42,174 nucleotides of DNA, from NCBI GenBank assembly GCA_021815405.1, contig JAKAGV010000024.1, positions 1-42,174 on the forward strand, written 5' to 3'. This document shows positions 18,215 through 26,890 of this stretch, piece after piece; position 1 is the stretch's first letter; every line of letters begins with the position of its first letter. The notes beneath the pieces are model-generated. The model was not told where the DNA came from. It searched no databases and saw nothing but the letters and a program-made list of their open reading frames with translations. A program made the translations under genes and the position numbers. The stretch comes from Bacteroidota bacterium (GTDB lineage Bacteria; Bacteroidota; Ignavibacteria; Ignavibacteriales; Ignavibacteriaceae).

Positions 18215-21112
18215 ATGAACAAATTATATTATGTCGCAAATATTACAATAATAATTACCTTTTTATTAAGTATTAAAATACTCGCAGGCGGTTCAAAAAT
18301 AGAAGGGTATGTACAGGATGCTCAAACGGGAAAGGCATTGCCCGGGGCATATATTGTTATTAAAGGAACAGGCTTTGGCGCAGTAACAAATACGAACGGT
18401 AGGTATGCAATTGAAAATGTACCGGCTGGTTCATATGTTATAAAAGTAACGTTTATAGGTTATAGAACAGGAGAATATTCTATTAAAATAATAGAAGGAA
18501 TTAATGTAGAACGTAATTTTAAACTTGAAGCAGTTTCTTTACGCGGTAAGACAGTTGTAGTTACTGCACAGGCAGGAGGTCAAAATGCAGCAATAAATCA
18601 GCAGCTCTCATCGAGCCAAATTGAAAACGTAGTATCCTCGGCGCGTATTAGAGAACTGCCAGATGAAAATGCTGCTGAATCTGTAGGTCGACTTCCGGGA
18701 GTATCTCTGATAAGATCTGGTGGCGAAGGTGCACAGGTTGTAATAAGAGGATTAGCGCCGAAATATAATTTAATTACAATAGATGGAGTACAAATACCGA
18801 GTAACGTATCCGGAAGTAATGCTGTTGATTTAAGCATGATCTCTTCCAGTATGCTTGATGGAATACAAGTTATTAAGGCTGTTACGCCAGATATGGATGC
18901 ATCAGCATTGGGAGGAACGGTCAACTTTCAATTAAGGGAAGCTGCAAACACTAATTTAAGCAACGCATTTAATCTTACTGCCCAAGGGGGATATAATGGT
19001 TTACTAAACACTTACTCAAATTATAAATTTGTTGGAAGTTCTGAGGCTCGCTATTTTAATTCAAAATTAGGAATCTTTGGTGAGGTTAGTGCGGAAAGAC
19101 GTGATTTGACCTCCAACGTTTTAGGTGCATCTTTCTCATTGAATGGACCTGTGCTAGGTAAAGTAAATCCAACTTATTTAGATGTCCTAGCTCTTACCGA
19201 TGTCCCGCGCATTGTGCAACGTTACGGAGGTACAATTACTATGGATTATAAAAGCTCAGATTTGGAAATAGGTCTGATGAATCTATTTAGTTTAAGTAAT
19301 ACGAATGCACAATATAGAGGAGAATCGTATAGTCTTATTAGCAATCTTCATAATATGGCGACTACCGATGAACAGAATAAACTCGATATTATTACAAATA
19401 TTCTAGATATTAAAAAGAACTTCCAATATTTTACAGTTGATGCGAAATTAGCTCATTCTTATTCAGAGAATATTATTCCCAATGGTGAAGTTTTTTCGTT
19501 TACGCAGAGTTCTGTGGGGCTTAGCCATGTTTCCTATCAACGATTAAATCCACAAGAAATTCCTCCTCTTGCAAGTATTGATTTATCCAAAACTTTTTTA
19601 CAAACTTGGGACAAGTTTAATAGTTTTAACAGAAACCGTCATCTTTCTGCTTCACTTGATTTCCAATCCCAATTCAATTTTTCACAGGAAATTACTAGCA
19701 AATTTAAATTTGGCGGCATGTTTAAATATTCTATCAACTCTTATGATTATAACATTGGTGATGGATCAATGGTTTATTCAAGTTACCCAATAATACAAGC
19801 ACTGATAAATGCATTTCCATGGATGGCTAAAACTATTTCTAATTCAAATTCATTGATCCCTTATACTTTATTAGAAATGTCAAATTTTAATTATGGGAAA
19901 TTTTTGGGGGGAAATTATCACATGTATCCAGCTACAAACATTGGGCTCATGCACCAAATGATTAGTATTATCAGTCAGCCTCAAAATGTAACTGAGCAAT
20001 CATTCCCTTATGATAGTTTTTTATCAACTACGAGTGACTATTCTGGTAAAGAATATGAAAGTGCTGCTTACATAATGGCTACTACAAATTTTGGACAGGA
20101 TATTTCATTAATAACAGGTGCAAGATTTCAGCAGCTTGTAACTGCTTACACTGCACCAAGAGGATATCAAACCTCTGAAGCCGGCATTTCGTATAGTTAT
20201 CACGACACAACAATCGATGAAACACATGGTTACTGGCTGCCCATGGCACTTTTAAAATATAAACTATTGCCCTGGTTACAATTACATTTAGCATATACTA
20301 ATACATTACATTATCCTTCATATACATCAATAGTACCGAAAATTAATATCGGATTGTCAGGGAATATTGCATGGAATAATTTTGCTTTAAAACCAGCGCG
20401 TTCGGAAAATTATGATGTTGCAGTTGCTTTATACAGTAATAATATAGGTTTATTTACAGTTGATGGATTCTTAAAACACATATCCAATTTAATATTTCCA
20501 TTTACTGAGTATGTTGTTAATCCTTCGAATTATCCTGGAATTCCAGGTAACACTGTCGGAGATTTAATAGCTACATTTGAAAATAATCCAAATCCGGTAG
20601 ACCTTTGGGGAGTAGAGCTTGATTGGCAGACACACTTTTGGTACCTGCCAAGTGTCCTATCCGGATTGATTCTCGATATAAATTATACTCATATATTTTC
20701 AAAAGCTAAGTACCCCTTGACTACTGTTTCAACTGTGTATTACCCTAAATTTCAGAAAACGATAGACTACAGCTTTTATACAGACCGTATGGTTTATCAA
20801 CCAGATAACATTGTTAATTTATCAATCGGATATGATTATAAAGGTTTCTCGTCTCGTGTTTCTATGATTCTTCAATCTAAAGTATTTCAAGGTACAAATT
20901 TCTGGCCGGAACTTAGGGTAAATACTGCAAGATATGTTAGGTGGGATATATCTGTTAAGCAAGAGTTGGGCTTGTTTGGAATTCAAGCATTCTTTGATAT
21001 TAGCAACTTAAATAATGAAAGCGATCTAAGCCTAAATCAAGGATCAAACTTCCCAGTGTCTGAACAGTATTATGGTCTTAAAGCCGATCTGGGATTCCAG
21101 AAGAACTTTTAA
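18215..21112 (+). CDS. TonB-dependent receptor with carboxypeptidase-regulatory domain
   Basis: An outer-membrane transporter of 965 residues from the chosen start. After the signal peptide comes a CarboxypepD_reg-like domain (about 30-115, SKIEGYVQDAQTGKALPGAY...). Next is the plug (about 125-235) with RELPDENAAESVGRLPGVSL, GGEGAQVVIRGLAPKYN and ITIDGVQI. The rest is a 22-strand-type barrel rich in alternating aromatic/polar strands, ending in F. The plug wording resembles the TIGR01782 (Xanthomonas/Caulobacter) class of carbohydrate receptors rather than classic SusC. No SusD-like lipoprotein follows, so this is not a standard Sus pair. It likely imports oligosaccharides across the outer membrane using TonB energy, supplying the periplasmic glycosidases encoded around it. 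Confidence 0.92.
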   Translation: MNKLYYVANITIIITFLLSIKILAGGSKIEGYVQDAQTGKALPGAYIVIKGTGFGAVTNTNGRYAIENVPAGSYVIKVTFIGYRTGEYSIKIIEGINVERNFKLEAVSLRGKTVVVTAQAGGQNAAINQQLSSSQIENVVSSARIRELPDENAAESVGRLPGVSLIRSGGEGAQVVIRGLAPKYNLITIDGVQIPSNVSGSNAVDLSMISSSMLDGIQVIKAVTPDMDASALGGTVNFQLREAANTNLSNAFNLTAQGGYNGLLNTYSNYKFVGSSEARYFNSKLGIFGEVSAERRDLTSNVLGASFSLNGPVLGKVNPTYLDVLALTDVPRIVQRYGGTITMDYKSSDLEIGLMNLFSLSNTNAQYRGESYSLISNLHNMATTDEQNKLDIITNILDIKKNFQYFTVDAKLAHSYSENIIPNGEVFSFTQSSVGLSHVSYQRLNPQEIPPLASIDLSKTFLQTWDKFNSFNRNRHLSASLDFQSQFNFSQEITSKFKFGGMFKYSINSYDYNIGDGSMVYSSYPIIQALINAFPWMAKTISNSNSLIPYTLLEMSNFNYGKFLGGNYHMYPATNIGLMHQMISIISQPQNVTEQSFPYDSFLSTTSDYSGKEYESAAYIMATTNFGQDISLITGARFQQLVTAYTAPRGYQTSEAGISYSYHDTTIDETHGYWLPMALLKYKLLPWLQLHLAYTNTLHYPSYTSIVPKINIGLSGNIAWNNFALKPARSENYDVAVALYSNNIGLFTVDGFLKHISNLIFPFTEYVVNPSNYPGIPGNTVGDLIATFENNPNPVDLWGVELDWQTHFWYLPSVLSGLILDINYTHIFSKAKYPLTTVSTVYYPKFQKTIDYSFYTDRMVYQPDNIVNLSIGYDYKGFSSRVSMILQSKVFQGTNFWPELRVNTARYVRWDISVKQELGLFGIQAFFDISNLNNESDLSLNQGSNFPVSEQYYGLKADLGFQKNF

Positions 21113-21430
21113 ATCGATTACTTTATAATTAATAATCTTGAGATGAAGTAAACCAATACCAAAGCACCAACAGTTATATCCAATGCGTCAATAATGAAAT
21201 GTAAGTTAATTAAAGCCTGATTCTTCTTCAATTTAAATCCTGCTAAATAATTTTCTTTTGCTAAATTATTTTTTTAACAATTATTCTATCAAAATATGTT
21301 TTTAAAAAGTCTATTGAAAAAAGCAAATAGGGAAAATTTACAAGTTACATATCATGGAAGAGATAGTCCTGCTAATTTCATGTTTAGAGTTAAAATATTT
21401 AAATACTATCTAAATGAAAGGATAATAATA
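21113..21430. other. Intergenic region before the beta-helix gene
   Basis: About 318 bases without a supported gene or clear terminator. A reading frame continuous with the next gene opens at ATG 21296, but its 45 added residues are lysine-rich, unlike a signal peptide, and would bury the real one. I treat it as untranslated leader. Confidence 0.45.
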
Positions 21431-23215
21431 ATGAAAACTTTACTTTCAGTAATAACTATTATTACATTGACTATTCTATTTGCAGTACCCAACACTACAT
21501 TTGCTCAAGCACCAGATACTGTGGTGGTTTCAGCCTATCCTGTTGGCAACATAAATAATTTTATCATGTCTGATACTAATTCTACCGGTGGTAGAGCAAA
21601 TCCTAATCGAGTGTATGAATTACGCCGAGATTCGATATATTATTTCACAGGTCTAATTAAATTAAACTTTAATCTTACAATGATTGCAGAACCGGGTACA
21701 GGCGCACTTCCAGTTCTTGAACCTGCAATTCTATCAAATAATTCTAGACCTTCTACATTCATCGACATATTTAGCGGCAATTTATCATTGAAACAAATAT
21801 ACTTTTCTAACTTTGCCCCGGACGGTATTCCTACAGCATCAGCAAGAACGATTATAGTAACGGGTGACAGTTCTAAAATAAAAATTGACAGTTGTATTTT
21901 TGATGGCATGAGATCCGCTGCAATTTGGGGCGGAGGTAAACACAATAGCTATTGGATAACAGATAATATCTTTAGAAATATGCAGGATTATCTCGGCTTC
22001 TTTGGGGCAGACGCTTGGATGTCACTTGGTACTTCTAATCCAATTGATACAGTTTATTTTGTAAACAATACAGTTTTCTGCAGTGGAGGCTATGTATTTT
22101 ATTCCAATTTTTATAGCGGGTATACAAATTTCAGTCATAATACAGTGTATTTGAATGATATAGCTCCTCTCGGAATATTCAATACAACGAACGGAGTTTT
22201 TGATAACAACATTTTTTATGGTGTAGATGCCGGAGGTTATACTGTTCCGGGTGGCGGAGGAAATAGCATTATGTGGTTCCATACTCTATTAAGTAATGTG
22301 GGAACACTATACAACATAACCGAAGCCGAAAGACGAGTAGAAGTTAAAAACAATGCTTATTTCTGGCCACAGGCAATACAAAATATTTGGAAGACTTATA
22401 ACGATACCTCATCTCATCATAGATATCCGCCTGTCTTTATGGATAGTCTCACCACAACAATGTTTCAAGATACAACATTTCTATCTGTAAAAAAGATGTT
22501 TATTGGCGATACATTGACCTCAGTAGATACTTCATACATACAAGCCACAGATACATCTTTTGTTGCAGACACAACTATTATGAGCGATACTACAATAATT
22601 GTTAATAGAACTAAATTAACTAAATGGTATCCTAACTTCGAGGAGTCTGGTAATGTTAATGCAGATCCGGGATTTTCTTCCTCTGTACTTGGGCAGGTGG
22701 ACAGTTTAGCCCAATATGTTTGGCTTTACCTTTCCGGTGGTCTGAAAACATATATTTGGTGGTATAATCCTACAGGTACATTAGCACCGCCCGTTCAGCC
22801 AGTTCCAGAGAATTTAGCATATTCTAATACTGCATTACAGCATGCTGGTACAGACGGTTATGCATTAGGTGATTTAAACTGGTTCCCTCAACAACATCAA
22901 GAATGGTTAGGAAATTTAACAGATGTTAATACAAGTAAAAGTACAGTACCTACAGGATATGCTCTAAGTCAAAATTACCCGAATCCATTTAATCCTTCAA
23001 CTGTAATATCCTATTCCATTCCCAAGGAATCTCACGTTGTATTGAAAATATATAATATCTTGGGACAGGAAGTAAGTACACTTGTTGATCAGAACCAGGT
23101 TGCCGGAAATTATAAAGTATCTTTTAATGCAAGCTCACTTGCTTCAGGTATATATTTCTATACTTTAAAAAGCGGTGATTTTGTTAATGTCAAAAAAATG
23201 GTTCTGCTTAAATAA
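21431..23215 (+). CDS. T9SS-exported parallel beta-helix protein
   Basis: A 594-residue secreted protein. I start it at ATG 21431 because the signal peptide (MKTLLSVITIITLTILFAVPNTTFAQ) begins there and AAAGGA precedes it. Residues about 30-330 show right-handed beta-helix-like repeats (IKIDSCIFDGM, YWITDNIFRNM, VYFVNNTVF, FSHNTVYLND, GVFDNNIFYG), as in pectate-lyase-like and DUF5123 proteins. A Thr/Asp-rich segment (DTTFLSVKK...DTTIIV) lies near 360-415. The last 85 or so residues are a type A T9SS sorting domain (SQNYPNPFNPST ... VKKMVLLK). It would be delivered to the cell surface and may bind or cleave polysaccharide near the TonB receptor. No lyase active site is recognisable. Confidence 0.82.
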   Translation: MKTLLSVITIITLTILFAVPNTTFAQAPDTVVVSAYPVGNINNFIMSDTNSTGGRANPNRVYELRRDSIYYFTGLIKLNFNLTMIAEPGTGALPVLEPAILSNNSRPSTFIDIFSGNLSLKQIYFSNFAPDGIPTASARTIIVTGDSSKIKIDSCIFDGMRSAAIWGGGKHNSYWITDNIFRNMQDYLGFFGADAWMSLGTSNPIDTVYFVNNTVFCSGGYVFYSNFYSGYTNFSHNTVYLNDIAPLGIFNTTNGVFDNNIFYGVDAGGYTVPGGGGNSIMWFHTLLSNVGTLYNITEAERRVEVKNNAYFWPQAIQNIWKTYNDTSSHHRYPPVFMDSLTTTMFQDTTFLSVKKMFIGDTLTSVDTSYIQATDTSFVADTTIMSDTTIIVNRTKLTKWYPNFEESGNVNADPGFSSSVLGQVDSLAQYVWLYLSGGLKTYIWWYNPTGTLAPPVQPVPENLAYSNTALQHAGTDGYALGDLNWFPQQHQEWLGNLTDVNTSKSTVPTGYALSQNYPNPFNPSTVISYSIPKESHVVLKIYNILGQEVSTLVDQNQVAGNYKVSFNASSLASGIYFYTLKSGDFVNVKKMVLLK

Positions 23216-23232
23216 TACTAGGTAACAAATGA

Positions 23233-23247
23233 CTTATTATCAATAAG
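23233..23247 (+). terminator. Small hairpin after the beta-helix gene, possible weak terminator
   Basis: A perfect 6-bp stem with a 3-base loop lies 18 bases after the stop codon. It has no downstream T-tract and the stem is AT-rich, so it is a weak candidate. Confidence 0.2.
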
Positions 23248-23269
23248 CCATTGATATAAAAACTCCGTT

Positions 23270-23328
23270 GAAATATTGGAGTAATTGGAATAATGGAGAA
23301 TATCTGTGATTCTTTACTCCAATATTTC
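23270..23328. repeat. Inverted-repeat intergenic element, copy 1
   Basis: Perfect 15-bp arms (GAAATATTGGAGTAA at 23270-23284 and TTACTCCAATATTTC at 23314-23328) enclose 29 bases. The section TTGGAATAATGGAG...TTACTCCAATA (23285-23324) matches the reverse complement of 39741-39790 at both ends, with a different middle. This suggests a small dispersed hairpin element. Confidence 0.55.
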
Positions 23329-23676
23329 TATATATATAATTAAAACAATATTTATAAATAAGCTGCAAAAGTTTCGTTTGTCGAGTGTTAATAAAAAGAT
23401 GGAAATGATTTTGAGAACATTTAATAATATGTTCTTGAAAAAATAATAAATGAATCTTTAAAACAGTTTCCTAAATAGATTCAATATGAACCTGGTAATT
23501 AAAAAAACATTTTTTACCATTTCTTTGAACGATCAAAATGTATGAATTAAAAAATTGAATGCATCTTTTGGAAAACTGAATTAATTCATAAAATTTTTAT
23601 AGACATCTTAACACATAAAAATTAATTAATATCGAAAACTTTTAAGGCTATTCTGTTGAAATCATTTGAGTCACAT

Positions 23677-25245
23677 ATGTTTAGAAATTTCTTCATTAGC
23701 ATAATTTTTTGCACAATTATTCTATTTAATAATTCATTTTCTCAAGAGCCAAATCATTTACAAAAAAATACAAATAACCTTAGTTCCTTTAGAATGCAAG
23801 GCTTTATAGGGTTCTTTCATAATTCTCCAGGTACTATCTATGGAGGTTGGGGATGGCCTTATGGTGAATTGATTCAAACAGCGTTTAATTTCGGAGAAAA
23901 TGCGATACTCAATTCGGCTGGATACACGGGTTACACTTTCCAGGATAACCTGACCAGCAGTTGCACTATTTGGGATTTAAACAAAGTGTACGGTATTTTA
24001 ATTGGACCAAGTGAAAAAGGAGCTGTAAATCAGCCTGCAGATACGGCACTGTTTCAGCCCTTCTCAAGTTTTCCCGGAATGATTCAAGGAGCTCACCGAT
24101 TTTCAGAATTATCTAAAATTTATCCTCAAATACAAGGAGTAATTATTGACGATTTTTATAGTAATTACCCCAAATATTTAACTCTTGCACAATTACAGGA
24201 AATAAAGGATGCCCTTTTAGGTAAATCAATCGATGCCAACGGTAATGTTGATGATTCATCAGTAGCTACAACACCGAATCTTAAGCTTTATATTGTTGTA
24301 TATGCAACTGGTTCACAATTGTATATGGTAGATCCTAATGTTCTAAAAATTATCGATGGAGTAAATCTTTGGTGTTATAGCCAAAATATAGACTATACAA
24401 ATTATGCCAACAATGTAAATATTGTTGAAAAAAATTATCCTGGTAAAGAAATAATTGGCGGATTATATATCAGTGCCGGCTTAAATCAGATGACGCCTCA
24501 AAGTATTCAATCTTTATATCAGACGGAAATTAATCTTTATGATCAGGGAAACATAAGCGATGTACTGACCTTTGCGGCTATCTGGTTGACTCAACAATAC
24601 ATAACTCAATCAAGATGGGATTCACTTGCAATACCTCCTTTACTAGACACAGTTTATTATCCTTACTTAGGAGAAGCATCGGGAAAAATTATTGATGGAC
24701 AAACAAATATTCCGATTCAAAACGCACTGGTAACGGTACAAAGATATACTAACTCAGGACCTATTACTATCGCTGAAAAATATACGGCAAGTACAGGCGC
24801 GTATGATTTCGGTGCATGGGCTGGGAAAGATAGTCTAATAAATTATAGAGTAAAGGTTGAAGATTCATCTTACGCTACGCAGTACATGAATGTTCAATTA
24901 CAAGCCGGACAAAATATTGATCTGCCGGACATAAAATTGGATGCGATTACCGGAATAAATTCTGACATCGGAAATATACCTTCATCTTATAAACTTAAAC
25001 AAAATTATCCTAATCCCTTTAATCCGTCTACTACAATCTCTTATTCCATGCCAAAGGAAGCAAATGTTGTATTAAAAGTATTCAATTATTTAGGACAGGA
25101 AGTTTCCACACTTGTTAATAAAATACAAGCAGCGGGTAATTATAACATAACATTTAATGCCGATTCGATGCCATCCGGAGTATATTTTTATTCTTTACGA
25201 AGTGGTGGTTTTACACAGGTAAAAAAAATGCTGCTTTTAAAATAG
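23677..25245 (+). CDS. IDDF-motif secreted protein, paralog C (with T9SS sorting domain)
   Basis: The third copy of the family, 522 residues from ATG 23677. A TTG at 23656 could add seven residues. I prefer the ATG because MFRNFFISIIFCTIILFNNSFSQ is a compact signal peptide, and it puts the IIDDF acidic pair at 158-159, exactly as in A and B. The barrel-like domain and carboxypeptidase-regulatory-like domain (GEASGKIIDGQTNIPIQNALV) match the others. An extra 87 residues at the end form a T9SS type A sorting domain (LKQNYPNPFNPST ... VKKMLLLK). It would therefore be secreted to, and probably anchored on, the cell surface. Its closest neighbour in sequence is paralog D, 40 bases downstream. Catalytic or binding role unknown. 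Confidence 0.82.
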   Translation: MFRNFFISIIFCTIILFNNSFSQEPNHLQKNTNNLSSFRMQGFIGFFHNSPGTIYGGWGWPYGELIQTAFNFGENAILNSAGYTGYTFQDNLTSSCTIWDLNKVYGILIGPSEKGAVNQPADTALFQPFSSFPGMIQGAHRFSELSKIYPQIQGVIIDDFYSNYPKYLTLAQLQEIKDALLGKSIDANGNVDDSSVATTPNLKLYIVVYATGSQLYMVDPNVLKIIDGVNLWCYSQNIDYTNYANNVNIVEKNYPGKEIIGGLYISAGLNQMTPQSIQSLYQTEINLYDQGNISDVLTFAAIWLTQQYITQSRWDSLAIPPLLDTVYYPYLGEASGKIIDGQTNIPIQNALVTVQRYTNSGPITIAEKYTASTGAYDFGAWAGKDSLINYRVKVEDSSYATQYMNVQLQAGQNIDLPDIKLDAITGINSDIGNIPSSYKLKQNYPNPFNPSTTISYSMPKEANVVLKVFNYLGQEVSTLVNKIQAAGNYNITFNADSMPSGVYFYSLRSGGFTQVKKMLLLK

Positions 25246-25285
25246 AGCTAAATGGCACGGTTGTAAAAAATTCGAGTTACAAGGT

Positions 25286-26851
25286 TTGAAAAAAATAATT
25301 ATTACTTTGTTTTTTTGTTTATTTGTTTTTGCAGGCAACTCATTTTCGAAAGTTTCTAATAAGCCAGTTAAAAATGTGGTTCAACAGGGCTTAGTAAAGT
25401 TTCCCGGATTCATGGGATTTTATTCTAATTCAACCGGTACCATATACGGAGGTTTTGGTCTGCCTGCGGGAGAATTAATACAAAGAGCTTTTAATTTCGG
25501 TGAAAATGCAATTATATCTCAATCCGGTTATTATGGTTATACTTTTTTGGCAAATTTAGACAGTAATTGTATAAACTGGGATGCAAACAAAATATACGGT
25601 ATATTACGTCCGCCAAGTGAAAAAGGTGCAGTTAATCAGCCTGGAGATACGTCACTGTTTCAGCCTTTCACTAACTATCCCGGTATGATTCAAGGTGCAC
25701 ACCGGTTTTCAGAACTATCAAAAATATATCCTCAAATACAAGGAGTAATTATTGATGATTTTTACAGCAATTACCCAAATTCTTTAACTGTTGCTCAACT
25801 ACAGGAAATAAAAGATGCTCTTCTTGGTAAGCAGATGGACGCAAACGGGAATATTGATCCTAATTCGAAAGCAACTACTCCGAATTTAAAATTGTATATA
25901 GTAGCTTATACTATTCCTTCACAAATGTATATGGTTGATCCCAATGTTCTTAAACTTATTGATGGAGTAAATCTTTGGTGTGCCACTCAAAATGCTGATT
26001 ATCAAAATTACGATAATTATGTTAATATCGTAAAAAAGAATTACCCTGGAAAAGATATTATTGCAGGAATATATATCCTAAATAGTATTGAAGCTATGAC
26101 TCCAGAAAGTATTCACTTTCTATATAGGAAAGATATTGATTTATACAATAACGGAAACATCAGCGATATTTATACTTTTGCGGCAATTTGGCTAACGCAG
26201 CAATATATAACTCAAACAAGGTGGGATTCACTTGCAATTCCTCCATTATTAGACTCAGTATATTATCCTTATTTAGGTGAAGCAAGCGGGAAAGTAATAG
26301 ATGCACAAACCGGTCAAGCGGTACAAAATGCACTTGTTACGATAAGAAGAATAAATAGTCAGAATCCATTAATTGTTTCTCAAAAGTTTACTAAAAGCAG
26401 TGGAGGATATGATTTTGGTGCCTGGTCGGGGAAAGACAGCATCATATCATATCAAATTAGTGTTGAAGATTCTTCCTTTAAATCCAATTCAATAGATGTT
26501 CAATTGCAGGCAGGAAAAGAAATAGTATTGCCGGATATAAAATTACAAGCGGTAACAGGAGTACATAATGAAGGAAATTTTACCCTGGAAACATTCGAGC
26601 TAAAACAGAACTATCCAAATCCGTATAATCCTTCAACGGAAATATCATATACAATACCGGAAGAAAGTTACGTTGCATTAAAGGTTTACAATTTTCTGGG
26701 ACAGGAAGTATCGACATTAGTAAATAAGATACTGCCAGCAGGAAGTTATCATACAACATTTACTGCCGGTTCATTGCCATCCGGAGTATATTTTTATTCT
26801 TTACGAAGCGGCAACTTTACTCAAGTAAAAAAAATGATATTGTTAAAGTGA
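25286..26851 (+). CDS. IDDF-motif secreted protein, paralog D (with T9SS sorting domain)
   Basis: The fourth copy, 521 residues, starting at TTG 25286. No ATG gives a signal peptide, whereas TTG yields MKKIIITLFFCLFVFAGNSFS. Shared blocks include QGAHRFSELSKIYPQIQG, VIIDDFYSNYP (D157-D158), KDALLGKQMDANGNID, VDPNVLKLIDGVNLW, ISDIYTFAAIWLTQQYITQTRWDSLAIPPLLDSVYYPYLGEASGKVID and the regulatory-like beta-sandwich. The C-terminus is a T9SS type A sorting domain (LKQNYPNPYNPST ... VKKMILLK). The AAIWLTQQYITQ block is shared only with C; A and B have FSPVWFSK there, so the pairs diverged before the latest duplications. Likely surface exposed. Function unknown. Confidence 0.82.
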   Translation: MKKIIITLFFCLFVFAGNSFSKVSNKPVKNVVQQGLVKFPGFMGFYSNSTGTIYGGFGLPAGELIQRAFNFGENAIISQSGYYGYTFLANLDSNCINWDANKIYGILRPPSEKGAVNQPGDTSLFQPFTNYPGMIQGAHRFSELSKIYPQIQGVIIDDFYSNYPNSLTVAQLQEIKDALLGKQMDANGNIDPNSKATTPNLKLYIVAYTIPSQMYMVDPNVLKLIDGVNLWCATQNADYQNYDNYVNIVKKNYPGKDIIAGIYILNSIEAMTPESIHFLYRKDIDLYNNGNISDIYTFAAIWLTQQYITQTRWDSLAIPPLLDSVYYPYLGEASGKVIDAQTGQAVQNALVTIRRINSQNPLIVSQKFTKSSGGYDFGAWSGKDSIISYQISVEDSSFKSNSIDVQLQAGKEIVLPDIKLQAVTGVHNEGNFTLETFELKQNYPNPYNPSTEISYTIPEESYVALKVYNFLGQEVSTLVNKILPAGSYHTTFTAGSLPSGVYFYSLRSGNFTQVKKMILLK

Positions 26852-26890
26852 AAACTCATCTTAGAAAATTAAACAGAAATTGAAATAAAA

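Larger units (their letters stand above)
23216..23676. other. Intergenic region with hairpins
   Basis: About 460 bases with no supported gene. It contains a small hairpin at 23233-23247 (CTTATT-ATC-AATAAG), 18 bases past the stop. It also holds a larger inverted repeat at 23270-23328 that matches another intergenic site at 39741-39790. Neither is followed by a T-run. The remainder is AT-rich and shows nothing I recognise. Confidence 0.5.

Noticed and set aside
21296-21430. 45-residue N-terminal extension of the beta-helix protein
   Set aside because: Lysine-rich and unlike any export signal. The true signal peptide starts at 21431 after AAAGGA.
23216-23655. Possible CRISPR or tandem repeats in the AT-rich gap
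   Set aside because: Only one hairpin element and one small stem-loop are present, with no regularly spaced repeats.
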